A stretch of DNA of 64,000 nucleotides, taken from the NCBI RefSeq assembly GCF_029962835.1, contig NC_080583.1, positions 71,409,158-71,473,157 of the forward strand, in the 5' to 3' direction. The notes beneath the pieces are model-generated. The model was not told the DNA's origin. It saw nothing but the letters and a program-made list of their open reading frames with translations, and did not search any database. Shown here piece by piece: positions 34,548-45,954 of the stretch. Source of the DNA: Magnolia sinica. Lineage: Eukaryota; Streptophyta; Magnoliopsida; Magnoliales; Magnoliaceae. Position 1 is the first letter of the stretch. Each line of letters opens with the position of its first letter. The translations under genes were made by a program, and so were the position numbers.

Positions 34548-35973
34548 TGTCACGCCCCAAAATCAGAAACCGGGCTCATAGAATTTTCGAACGCCGAATT
34601 CGGCGTTGACAGCCTCCATAGTGCCCCATTCTCGGCTCCTGGCACCCATATGCCAAATTTCAATCATGGGATCCTATAAGGAGGATTTTTAATATGATTT
34701 TTTTTTACAGCTCCAACGTTCAGGCCATGGACGGGTGGCCTGGACATAATGCACGTTGCTACAGGGTGGGGTCCACGTTAGTGTGGCCCACCCGGTTCGA
34801 ATCAAGCTACTATTGTATCGTCCCTCATCCAGGCCCGCCACTAGACGGTCAGGATGAAACACGTCCAGCAGGTGGGGTTCATACAGGTAGACGGCATGGA
34901 TAAATACATACATCATAGTGAGTCCACGATCGGACGGTGTGGATCAATACATATATACGATGGGCCATTAAACAGGGAAAGAGAGAGAGAGAGAGAGAGA
35001 GAGAAACAGTGGTGATGGAGAGACCCAGGCACTATGGGCCCTCCCTTCCATGCATTACAACATACATTAAGTGGGTCCCATTACATGTGGGCCATCAATC
35101 AAAATCAATTGTGGAGATCCCTTCTCCACCAAAATGCAAGGTCTAGATGACCTTTTTCATACAAGAAAATTAAACATCATGATGGGGTCCATGTAGAATG
35201 GCCCCATCATGGGATGATTATTGAATCATGGTGGGCCATCGGCTACACCTAGGGTCCAAAGTGAGATCCATACCATCAATCAGTAGGTCCCACTTAGCCC
35301 ATCATAAAAAATAAAATCTAAACCTATAAGAACACCCACCGTTCGATCTTCTTGGTCCGATGAAATGCCAAACTCCTTGACTCTCTCTCTGATGGAAGAT
35401 GATAAGGATTGAAGGGCTAGGATGAGGGATCTTGGGGTAAGAAGTGGGCCACACATAAAACACTATTCTCTCTTGGAATGCTTGGACGGCCAACCTCTTG
35501 GTTGCTTGGAAAATGGTTAGAGAAAAGGGAGAGTGAGGGTGGTTATAAGAGAGAGGTGATGGGTGGAGTGATATAAATGTTGACTTTAGGGGTATCTTGT
35601 GTAAGAGAGGTGACATGTAAGGTATGAGTGTGATCGGTTGAGCGATGGGTTGTGTACTTGATTAATTGATTGATTGATGTGATAGATTGGGTAGAGATTC
35701 TCTCAGAATTTGTAATGCGCTACGTTTTTTTGAAATGAAAGCAGGCCCACAACTCCTAGCCTGGGTATCACATCGATGTGCAAGATGCGACGTTGGAACC
35801 GCGGCGACGGTGCGGTCACAATGGTACAAGTCTTGGGTCGAACCAACTTAGATCTACGGGATACAACTCAGGGTCAAGCGCAAATGTCAATTACAGGTTG
35901 CGGGTTGCCGAAATTTGACAGGGAGGATCGCAGGAGTCTACGGAACGATATGGACTAGGATACGGGCCTTACA
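34548..35973 (-). mobile_element. LTR C (shortened member of LTR A/B family), 1.4 kb
   Basis: The plus strand begins TGTCACGCCCCAAAATCAG and ends ATACGGGCCTTACA, as LTR B does. Compared with B it lacks about 2.2 kb: the terminal ~140 bp are joined at about 34700 to sequence equivalent to B position 12590, after which the two align to the end. It carries a (GA)n tract at 34981-35004. Flanking 5-mers (TAATC and GAATT) do not match, so it is a solo or rearranged LTR. Confidence 0.75.
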
Positions 35974-36279
35974 GAATTTACTATACTCTTTCATCATGTG
36001 TAAATAGGGGTGTACACGAACTAAGCCAGTTCGGTCAACTCGCTCGACTCAGCTCGAAAAAGCTCAACTTAGCTTGGTTTGAAGCTAAGTTCGATCCGAG
36101 TCGAGTTGGTTTTTAGAGCTCAAAACTAAATTCAAGTTGAGTTCGAGCTAGCTCGAGCTCGACTCGACTCGGATCAATATATGGCTCGAACTCGGCTCGA
36201 CTTGGATCAACTCGGTCAGATAGTATATAAAGAAAAAACCCTAAATCTACCCCCTTTCCCTTTAGTTTGAAAAAACAAC

Positions 36280-36780
36280 TGCCTGACACCCCTAGCTCTC
36301 TACCTCCCTCTCTCTCTGCTCATCCTGAACTCCCGCCCAGCCGCCCCTAGCTCTCTACCTCCCTCTCTCTGCTCATCCTGGACTCCCGCTCGAGTCCCGA
36401 CCCTATTCCCTAGCTTTGCCTCCCTCTCTCTGCTCATCCCGCCTGACAACAGCGAGTTCTGACAGCAATGAGCCAGCAACGAGCCCTCTCCCTCTACTCA
36501 TCCCGCCGCCCGCAGTGGCGACTCTGCCTCTATCCCTCTGCTCATCCCGCCTGTAGCAACAACCCAACTCTGCCTTTCTCTCTCTGCTCGAATGCTTGTC
36601 CAACCACCTACAGCGTCTCTGCCTCTCTCTCTCTCTGCTCGACCGGTCATCTCGCCACGCGACCAACAGTGAGCCAGTGACTATGTCTCTACCTCTCTCT
36701 GATTGTCTCGTCGCCCGACCAACAGAGGCCCTCCACCTCTCTCTGCTCGTCCGCCGTTGTCACCTGATCACAGCAACCCG
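36280..36780 (+). repeat. CT-rich degenerate tandem repeat in hAT element
   Basis: Repeated 'CCTCTCTCTCTGCTCATCC(C)GCC' units of about 60-70 bp with GC-rich inserts. The derived translations are repetitive in all frames and not credible proteins. Confidence 0.6.
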
Positions 36781-37084
36781 CCCGACTAACAGAGGTCCTT
36801 TGCTCAACCAATATATATATATAATATGTTATATACTATATAAATTATATTATAATATTATATTATGAAAACACTATATTATATTTATATATTACATATA
36901 AATATGTGGATGAATGGATGATTAGTTTAGTTTGATGGTTGAATAATCTATAATAAATATATTATAATATATCAATATTATTATATATATTTAATTAATG
37001 TTAGATTAGTAATCATATGACTTAGGGCTTATTTGATTTTTCGATTCATTAGTAAATACCTTGTAAATGGGTAATAATTATTTT

Positions 37085-37516
37085 ATTGGGTACTTACATC
37101 ATTTCTTTAATTGTTATTGCTAATTGTGTTAGTGTTATAAATGTTTCATTGTTTTAGTTAGCATCCATGACTTATGGCTTGTTTTATTGGTAATTGTTAA
37201 TTTGTTGGCATTATTTCTTTAATTGTTAATTGTTATTGCTAACTATTTTAGTGTTATAAATGTTTCATTGTTTTAGTTGGCATCCATGACTTATGGCTTG
37301 TTTTATTAGTAATTGTTAATTTGTTAACATTATTTCTTTAATTGTTAATTGTTATTGCTAATTATTTTAGTGTTATAAATGTTTCATTGTTTTAGTTGGC
37401 ATCCATGACTTATGGCTTATTTTATTAGTAATTGTTAATTTGTTAACATTATTTCTTTAATTGTTAATTGTTATTGCTAATTATTTTAATGTTATAAATG
37501 TTTCATTGTTTTAGTG
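37085..37516 (+). repeat. 119-bp minisatellite, ~3.6 copies
   Basis: The unit contains 'TTATAAATGTTTCATTGTTTTAG', 'CATCCATGACTTATGGCTT' and 'TTAATTGTTATTGCTAA'. The landmark GTTTTAG recurs at 37151, 37270, 37389 and 37508, an exact 119-bp spacing. Units are nearly identical, so the expansion is recent relative to the rest of the element. Confidence 0.9.
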
Positions 37517-37818
37517 TAGGATAATCAGTTGCCCATTTAAGGATTTATATGTTGTCAGACATAGATTCAATGTGTTTTTTTATGCATAGAAATTCTCGAA
37601 TTGTTCCTTTTTGGACAGTTCAATGTTAGATAGATGAGGTGTAACACCTATGTGGAACACGGCTTGTACTTATGTCTTGCAAACAGTTTAATTCTAAAAA
37701 AATTTAAGAATTTTTGACAATCCAAAATAGCAAAAATTCATGATGTTACACACACCACTTGGAAAATTCTTGAAATGTTACAGGAAATTGTTTCATATCT
37801 TTATATTTAATCATTTTA

Positions 37819-38713
37819 AGATGGCTAGTGAGGTTGAAGTCCCAACTACCCCTGGTGCCCGTACGTCGGCCACATCTCTTCTTATTGTTAAGGAAGAGGG
37901 GTCTTTAGCTGCAACTACAAGCGCAAAGGAAACAAGCAGTTAACTGTGTGGGATGATTTTGAAAAAATACTAGTTAATGATGTCGCTAAGATCAGATGTC
38001 TACACTACAAAGCTCTATACAATAAAAATACCGGAGGGTCGACTACTCATTTAAACAGACATAGGCAAAGTTGTTTAAAGAGACCTAAAATTTCACCCTC
38101 AGGCCAAGATTGGTTGGGTCCGAGTTGGGGAGGTAACAGTTCTGATATTTATGAAGAAGATGAGGAGAATGAGTTTCAAGCCGCAATACATACAACAACA
38201 GCAACATAAATGGAGTTAAGTTAACATTTCTCGTTAGTTTATTGGAACTTGAAAATGATGTAATAGGTACTTTTTTTTATGTTATGTTGATGGATGTTAT
38301 GCGTGCAATGCATTAATGAACTTTTTCCATCTATAAAATACTTTTGTTTTATGTCGTATTTTATTATTACTAAAATACTAATTTTTCCAATACAATATGT
38401 AGATATATCTTCAAGTGAACTATCAACCGACGTTTGAGACTATGGTTCCTTAGTCCATTCTCTAAAGTTTAGAAAGTTGGAGATTTTGTGTCATTTGTGT
38501 GGATCCAAGTTTATTAACAAAACTAATCGGCTCAAGTTACACTTATCGTGTTGGGGTGGAGATGCAAAACCGTATTCTAAATCCCCAAAGGAAGTCCAAC
38601 TTCTTTTTCAAACACTTATTGATTCGAACAAAAAACTTTTCACTCTCTCTTCCAAACTTTATAAGGCAAAGAAGGAAACTAAATTATTAGCATTGAAAGA
38701 AGAACAATTCTAG
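37819..38713 (+). pseudogene. BED-type zinc-finger protein remnant of hAT transposase
   Basis: It starts MASEVEVPTTPGARTSATS (37819). After a +1 shift near 37918 the frame continues as 'KRKGNKQLTVWDDFEKILVN', a BED finger: Cys (RC at ~37997), a lost second Cys (Tyr instead), then 'THLNRHRQSC'. A second finger-like block at 38477-38620 reads 'CHLCGSKFINKTNRLKLHL...GGDAKP', matching the BED-like repeat of DUF659/hAT proteins. It is followed by a Lys/Leu-rich helix (to 38713) and an acidic Ser-rich tail (to about 39040, other frame). An AT-rich gap (38220-38460) may be an intron. BED fingers bind transposon ends. Frameshift and missing ligands mark decay. Confidence 0.6.
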
Positions 38714-39476
38714 CTCATCTTAAAGCGCAGTATATAAGAGACTTCTACACATCAACGATATCCTTCAAGATATCATGATGTCAAAACAGGTCCAAGCTGC
38801 ATAACTAAAAAGAAGAAGAGTAAAAATTCATCTAAATTTGTCTCCAGTCTTGATGCGCTTTACAGGGCATTGGGAACTATATATAAATTTGCTCACAAAG
38901 AAAGTTTGAAAAATCTATTTCAAACTATATAACAAGACGATAAAAAGCTATCTCCACCTTCTAATTCGGGAGAGGTGAACGAATACGTATATGAAGAATT
39001 GGATAGCAGCTCGAGCTTGACAGACGAATCTCCTCTACAGTAGCAATTAGTGTTCAGTTTGTATTTGATATTATATTTTCTGCTTTATTGTATTATTAAA
39101 TGTTATGTAGTAAAATTATAATTCTAACTCGATACTTCCGAGTTCCGACATCGTATATTTGATCTCATCTCGAAAACTAAACTCAAACTCAAATTCGAAA
39201 ACTTAAAAATTAAACTGGAAAACTAAATTCGATCTCAAACTTGAAAACTCAAAAACTATAACTCAAACTCAGCTTGAAAAGTTGAACTCAAACTTGGCTC
39301 GAAAGCTGAAGCTCGAACTTGGGTCGAATTAGTTTGATCTGCTAACAGAGCCAAGTCAAGCTGGAGATGCTGGCTCAGTCACCGAGCTTAGCCGAGTTTG
39401 AGCTGGGTTTGCTTGGTGACCGAGCCGAGTTGAGCTGAGGCCAGCTTGACTCAGTTCGGCTCGATGTACACCCCTA

Positions 39477-42400
39477 CATGTAAAGATCTATGTGTAAACA
39501 TTAGTTGAATGCATTGAGATTGAGTTGAACAGGATACATAGTGTTTGGGCACTTCTTAATGGAATGTTCTATCTTCCAAAAAACAAGCATTGAACTTTGT
39601 CCTATCAAATGGATGCTCTCTGATGCTTTCTTTTTGGTGTTATCATCTTGTGAATATTTAATAACACATATTTCTATTATCCTTTCCATACAACTATTAA
39701 ATTTGTGAGAGTCTTGACACAATCTTCATGGAGTCTAAATAAGATATCATTTAAGTGACTTTGATGAAGTGGTCTTTGGTAAAAGCATTCGCAAGCATGT
39801 GACATGCCTCTAAATGCATCCGGATGACTTGAAACTTCAAAGAGTATATGCCTACGAACTTCTTTACGAAGGTGTCCATTAACACTCTAATGATACCCAT
39901 CTTCTCAAAATATCCAATGAGATCATTGTACATAGTGCTAAAAAATGGTATACATGGCTAAAGTATCATCCATTCTCTACTCATCGTAAGTAGGCATGGC
40001 ATGCATAGCCTTATTGCATGTGCCTTAAATTGATCTCTCCATTACTTCAACCAAAACATGATGAATGTTTTCTCAAAGTGTAAGAACCTCATCTTACACT
40101 TCCATGTGTCAAAGTGTGTCGTCTAATTTTTTACACCTTGGTTGAGATAAATAATTATGTGTTTCAAAGTTATCTTTATAAATTATTAATAATTTAAAAA
40201 TATATTAGCACATTAATTTATTATTGTAATATATGCACATAAAAGTTGGAAAACAATACCTTAAATCTCATTTACGAGGATCTATCTTAGAAATACTTTT
40301 GATCTCTTTTAATAATTGATATTTAACTTAAGTCAAATATAGAGATAACATGATGGACACTTGATGAGATCATCATGACACGCCTCCCATGGTCAATAAA
40401 AAATAGGGTTCACACATGCACATGGTATGGGATGATGTCCTCTCATAGTCATCATGGTGGCTCTCATAAAGAGCCCATCAAATAGCCTCCTAGGCTCTAC
40501 ACACTTCATTGTTCTTAGAATGAGAAAATTGATCACTGTGGCAACAAGGCTTGATGTATTTGGTGTGATGTCTTTTTATACACGTAGAAACCCAAAATTC
40601 TTTATCACATATGGTCCTCTTAGTGGTTCTTACATTAATTCATTGAGTTAACAATTTAATACTGTAACATGTAATCTCATAATTAATACACACTACAAAT
40701 ATTGGAAGTGTTACAAATATGTATGCATTGATTATGAGGTCCACATAATTGATGGGCTCAAAGAATGTCAAAGAATACATCCTATGGGCTCACTAATTAT
40801 TCTCTTCATTGCAGAATCCACAACACATTTAATAATCAAATTTGAAAAAACTTCATCTTAACCAAGCATAATAGCACATCATTATGGCAACCTGTGGGGA
40901 TTTAGAAGCCCAAATACAAATAGTTTTAGCAACTCGGCCTAGTGTCTAACTCCGGGCCCTGTTGATGTTAGTGTTCATTGGACGATGATGATAGAATATC
41001 ATTGTTATATACAGATAATGCATCATTGGATCTCTTTTGAAGATTATTGGGCCGTCATCAAGTTGAAACTGGGCCCCGCTATGTGACATAGGTTTAGCGA
41101 CACATGCTTAGGGAAAGGCCCATAACGTCATCTTCCTTAAAAGAGTTTTTTCAAGATGAAACCCACTACGTAGGAGTTTGTTTGTCATAGCTTTCAAATG
41201 ATAACTCCAAAATCCATTGTAAAAAGAACTTCACAACATGAAGGGGTAGGATGCCCCTTTATGGCTTCTATTGATCGATTAATTTCGCCTCGTTCAATCA
41301 TTAGTTAATTCCAAATGAATCTACAGTCCATGATGAAACTCGATGTAAGGCATACTAGTGCCCAATAGCTTGGATATAATGTATCCAGCCCCGAGCGAAT
41401 GCGATAATAGAGATGACCTGAGGAACAATGAATTTGGTCTCAACGAGTAGGTATAGGTGAGGAGCATAACACACATTTCCTCTACGCCATGCGTGTTTTT
41501 TAGACAATCTTATCGCATGGTCATATGCATGGATTATCGTATAGTTTATAATAAGCTAAGCTTCGATTTATAAACATTGAAAAATATGCTAATTTATAAT
41601 TTACAAGAATAAAAATACCTCAAACATGTAACCATGATTATCTTCTTATAGACGACCCATCCGAGAATGAGAATTACTCCCATGATTTCAATTGGACTTC
41701 GCAAATAACTTAAAAATTAGCTCAACAAAGCTTAAAAGATCTAAATGGGTAAGATGAAAAGGACATCGGAACCTCTCATAATTAATCGACGAAGTTGATT
41801 GGTCGATTTAAAAAGTAACAAATCAGATTTCGATGCATCGATCATCCGAACTTGCCAAAACCCTAATTCCTCCTTGCTCCCAAAGACATGTTCCAATTAA
41901 CTTAGAAAATCATCAAAATTCTAGCAAGGTCAAAGGGGAATGATCCTCGATAGCTACTGATATTGAGCAATGAGTTTAATCAACATATCCAAAACCCAAA
42001 ATTTAGATCTCAGCCAATCATCCAAGCTTTCTATAACATTGCACACTCTCTGTACACGCAAATTTTTGTGAAGGAAAGGTCAAAACAGACCCATGGTCAT
42101 AAAATGATTGATAGTAAAAAAAAATATATATTTTAAGACTTTCGGTACTTATCACTACTAAATGTAAAACAAAAAAAGTGAGTCTGACACTTGTCATCAA
42201 TCATAAAATGACTGATAGTGTGGTTTATAAAATTAGCACAATAAATGCATTCTCGAGGAACATGGAGAATAGAGGGGACAAAGAGGATTCAAGAGAGAGT
42301 AGAGAGCATAGAGTATTCGGGAGCTAGAGGAGGCTATTCAAGAAAGAGGTATTAAAATTAGCAAATATGTTCTTGAGGGGTTCGAGGTTTCGGAGAATCT

Positions 42401-42689
42401 AGAAATGCCTGACAATGCCAATAGACTACTCAACATATGGAAGAGAAAAATGTAAGTAAAAGAAGCCACTAAAGCCTAGAGTAAGGTTGTGATCAAGGAT
42501 ATCCATCCATCCCCTTTGCAGGAAAATGGTGTATAATTTTTCATTTTCCTTTACACATCTCAGTTTATGTTGCATTTCACTTTACACATCACACATGCAC
42601 TCACTAAACTTTTCTTTCTTTTGTCATTACTTTACGTTTTATTTTATTTTATTTATTTATTTATTTTTTTACTTCACAACCTACCCTTG
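39477..42689. other. AT-rich region without recognisable gene
   Basis: Scattered minus-strand frames (39933-39501) contain short phrases such as 'LANAFTKDHF' that faintly recall a retroelement pol C-terminus but are too weak to call. No TIRs, LTR ends, tRNA or conserved protein were recognised from 40000 to 42689. Confidence 0.4.
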
Positions 42690-42935
42690 AGCCATTGACT
42701 ATATTAAGAACTAGTTTGCATTCTTTTTTTCTTTTGTTACCCCAAGTCATTAGCTTGTGAAACAATGCTAGTTTATATTTTATTTTTTATTGCTTTGAGC
42801 CATTGGCTTTACAAAGCAAGGCTATGTTACTCTTCTTTTATCTATCTTAAGTCATCGACTTTGTGAAACAAGTTTATGTTATTCTATCTTTATAGCCTAC
42901 CACAACTCCATGGATTATGCGAAGCAAGGCCAAAT
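42690..42935 (+). repeat. Degenerate ~53-bp tandem repeat, about 4.5 copies
   Basis: The unit is approximately 'GAGCCATTGGCTTTACAAAGCAAGGCTATGTTA' plus a T-rich spacer. Starts lie near 42690, 42744, 42796, 42850 and 42905. Units have diverged considerably. No coding content. Confidence 0.6.
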
Positions 42936-45180
42936 GTAGTAATGTTAGAGTTTTATTGAATCGCAAAAACCCCTAAAAGCTCATAAAGTAGAGAGTGCAA
43001 GTCATATGGGCAAAAAAAGGGGCGCCCAATCTTCATTTTCCGTCATTGAGGCCCTTACTAGAAATATTTGCCCATATACCAATCAAATGAGTGACTTAAG
43101 TTGGAGAGTCTTATTATTTTCTAACTCCCAAGGAGATTATAAGATTTCCAAAAGCTGTAGATTTTAAACTTCATTTAACTAACGTCGACTTTAAATTGCT
43201 TGCATTGTGAGAAGCAGATGAGGCAAGGAAACCGCTTGTGTAGACGCATTTACACTTCTTCACTATACATATTACGCACATAGATGGACCAAGGATATTG
43301 ATTGTTAACCATGTGGAAAGTAAACATTATATGTACTATGAGATCTTTAGATTTTATGGACTACAAATTTATTTATTTTTTTAATGAATGAATTTATCTG
43401 GAAATAGGTTTCAAACCAAAGCTATACATCTAATTTTTTTTACAAGCCTCTATCTTATAATAATCTTATTAGACATTAGGGCCAATAATTTTTAAGTTAT
43501 AGCAGTAATGAGGTATATCGAATTTTCGTTCTTACTCTTAATTAGAAAACTGAACTACACCGTCCAATCATGTAAATTTAATGTGAGATCTCCGAAACTA
43601 TAATCCTCCATAAAGGATGACACGACACCAAATTTACAAGTGGATAAAAAAAATATTCGTCACAACCTTCGATCACTTGTCTTATGCGGTTAAATTAATC
43701 ACACTTGACACAAACTTTTCAACTTTTAAAAACAAACATATTTTATCTTTACAAACTTGATCGATCAAAGCTTATTCAAAAATTTAATACAATAATATAT
43801 TAATTTTAAAGCAATTTCAATAAAATTTTAATCATTTATCTAATTTACTGCCTTAAATAAGTCTCTTGTGCATCACTACCACCCTGTGATCATTTACGTT
43901 CTTCTTTCAATCCATTTTCACATCCTGATCTTAATTTGACTGCTCTACTAACGTACTTTTAACCCAACTAAATTTGTGTGCATGGCCTTGAGGATGCATA
44001 TCAAAGTAGCGTTATCTTATCAAGATCGTGGCAGAACGTAGAATAATGAGGATACAAGGTCACCCACAATACTAACACACTCTTGTAGTGACTGAATTAG
44101 AATTGATCATTCAATTGTAATTTATAAGTAATTGGTTTTATATTACGTGTAGCTTAATTTATGCATGTTAATGATCAAGTACTTGTCGTTTATGTGATTA
44201 TCATTGAGGATTCATCCAATGATCTATCTTACACAATCTAACTAGTTATGCGGTTGATTGTTCCAATCTCCTTGAAAGCTCAAGTTAATCATCTCATAAA
44301 TTAGGAGACTTATATTTCACACACAAATATATCTTAACATGCCTGCACAATAGTCTATGCCATGTAAGAAGCGAAACAACCCTTTAATCATCAAAGAATG
44401 GTCACACCTCACTTGAAGAACAATTTAAATATCTACATACATACACTATCACAAGATGATCATATTCATGCATATAAACTAAGACATAAAAAAATCTGAA
44501 TATAATTCAATAAAAAAATATGTACATATGTTAATAACGGTTTGATGAGCTACATAAAATCTTACCGAAAAAATATAAAAAAAATTAAATGCAACCTCTT
44601 AACCAAATTTAGGTCTAGTTCAACCTTCAGGCGAGTCTATATTGGGTCTATTCTCAAGCTGCCGGGCCAGGTTATCTTGCTACTAAGAGATAACTAGCTA
44701 ACACATATCTCAATCAATCTAAAAGTTAGGCCAAACATACTCTAATAGGTTGAAATTAAGATCCAATTGTTAGGCTAGTACTCATGACTTATTAAGCTGA
44801 TCAGATCCATTTGCACCTGAGCTACGCTTAATAGATGACTGGCAAAGCTAATTTTCCATAAATATTTACTTAAAGAGTGATAAAATATAACATTCCTAGA
44901 ATAGTGGTTGTTGGGAGCCTCAATGCAACAAAAATATCTGCTAGGATGTAAGATGTGTATAATATCCACTATGATCATCAAATCATCCGTGTAAATAAGT
45001 TAATTTAAGGACGTGAGCTCAAAAAATAGACATTTTTGAAACTTAAGTGGACCACACTATGAAAAAAGGTGAGGATGGGGTGCCTACCAATGAAATCTTC
45101 GTGTTTCCACCAATGTTTTCGATGAGAGCGAAATTTTATTTTTCCCTTCCTGCTGGTGGGCCGCACGTCCCATCCGAGTA
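42936..45180. other. AT-rich spacer with terminal MITE-core remnant
   Basis: 42936-44980 shows no gene or repeat I recognise. 44985-45180 carries a decayed MITE core ('ATCATCCGTGTAAATAAG', 'AAGTGGACCACAC', 'TGCTGGTGGGCC'). From about 45180 base composition rises toward the gene. Confidence 0.35.
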
Positions 45181-45349
45181 AGCATTATGGTCGGGCTGAG
45201 AAGGTTTGAACGTGGTTGCCCCGATCCCAACGTGGTTCACTTCATTTCCGGTCTACCCGATTTTGGGCTTATGTTGTCCTATTAGCTCGCGCAAGCAATT
45301 GACGGACCGGATGCACACATACACTGAGATGGGCCCCTGAGCTTTTCGT

Positions 45350-45515
45350 GCACGAAATGGAGTCACGTGTAAGGGCATTACTCTGTGGTGAACTATTACC
45401 TTACTCTCGAGCCCACCAATAAAAGACAAACGTCCGTTAAAAGTTCCGTTAGTAGATAACGTTTATTACGAATGCCACCTACAAAACAGTAACGCCGTTA
45501 AGATTTCCATCTCCC
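45350..45515 (+). promoter_or_regulatory. Probable core promoter region of the host gene
   Basis: This unique-looking stretch lies between the last MITE remnant and the pyrimidine-rich first exon. I see no convincing TATA box. The downstream CT-rich (Y-patch-like) tracts fit a TATA-less plant promoter. The position is inferred only from the downstream exon and donor. Confidence 0.25.
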
Positions 45516-45909
45516 GTGACCCGGCAGCTGGAAACCCCACTTGTACCCAAAAATAAAGAAAAAAGAAAAAAGAAAAAACCAAAAATAGTATTCCCAGCTC
45601 CGTTTCAATTTCCGTTAATGATCAGATCGCCACAGCTTCGGTATCCGAAGCAGCCTCAGAACCGAAGGCTCGTGTCCGAACCACAGCCCTCGTTTCCCAC
45701 CTCGTTGAAATTTTCGCACTCTGTCCATCTCACTTTATCTTTCTCGCCCTCGTCCCCAAAACCCTCTCTCTCTCTCTCTCTGAAAAAAGGTCGTTTTTCT
45801 TCTCCTTCCAACCCAAACCCTAACCCTAGCCAGGGGCAAAACCGTAAATCCGGCGCGAAGTCAGGGCAATCGATCTCGATCTCCATTGCATAACCTTATC
45901 TAAATCCAA
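45516..45909 (+). other. Probable 5' non-coding exon 1 (transcription start unknown)
   Basis: It ends in CCAA/GTAAGTTC at 45909/45910, a near-perfect U1 donor. No good acceptor or coding homology follows until 54530/54531, where the exon containing the family's start codon begins. The leader is rich in CT tracts, including (CT)n at about 45763-45781. It contains upstream AUGs, and the longest open frame (45516-45893, 125 codons, Ser/Pro-rich, low complexity) ends 16 bases before the donor. I read it as leader rather than protein. The left limit is arbitrary. Confidence 0.5.
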
Positions 45910-45916
45910 GTAAGTT

Positions 45917-45954
<38 letters not shown>

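Larger units (their letters stand above)
36005..39476 (+). mobile_element. hAT-superfamily element, 3.5 kb, BED fingers only
   Basis: Terminal repeats TAGGGGTGTACACGA (left) and TAGGGGTGTACATCGA (right, reverse complement) are flanked by 8-mers TGTGTAAA and CATGTAAA (6 of 8 identical). Subterminal regions hold many 'GCTCGAACTCGGCTCGA' motifs. Inside are a CT-rich block (36280-36780), an AT-rich zone, a 119-bp minisatellite and a degraded zinc-finger coding region. The hAT catalytic domain and C-terminal dimerisation domain are not recognisable, so the element cannot move on its own. Confidence 0.75.

Noticed and set aside
36403..36868. Arg-rich and Ser/Leu-rich open frames
   Set aside because: Products of a CT-rich degenerate tandem repeat in the hAT element.
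39751..39933. Minus-strand frame with 'LANAFTKDHF' as a copia RNase H C-terminus
   Set aside because: Only one short phrase fits, neighbouring copia blocks are missing in the expected order, so the match is not safe.
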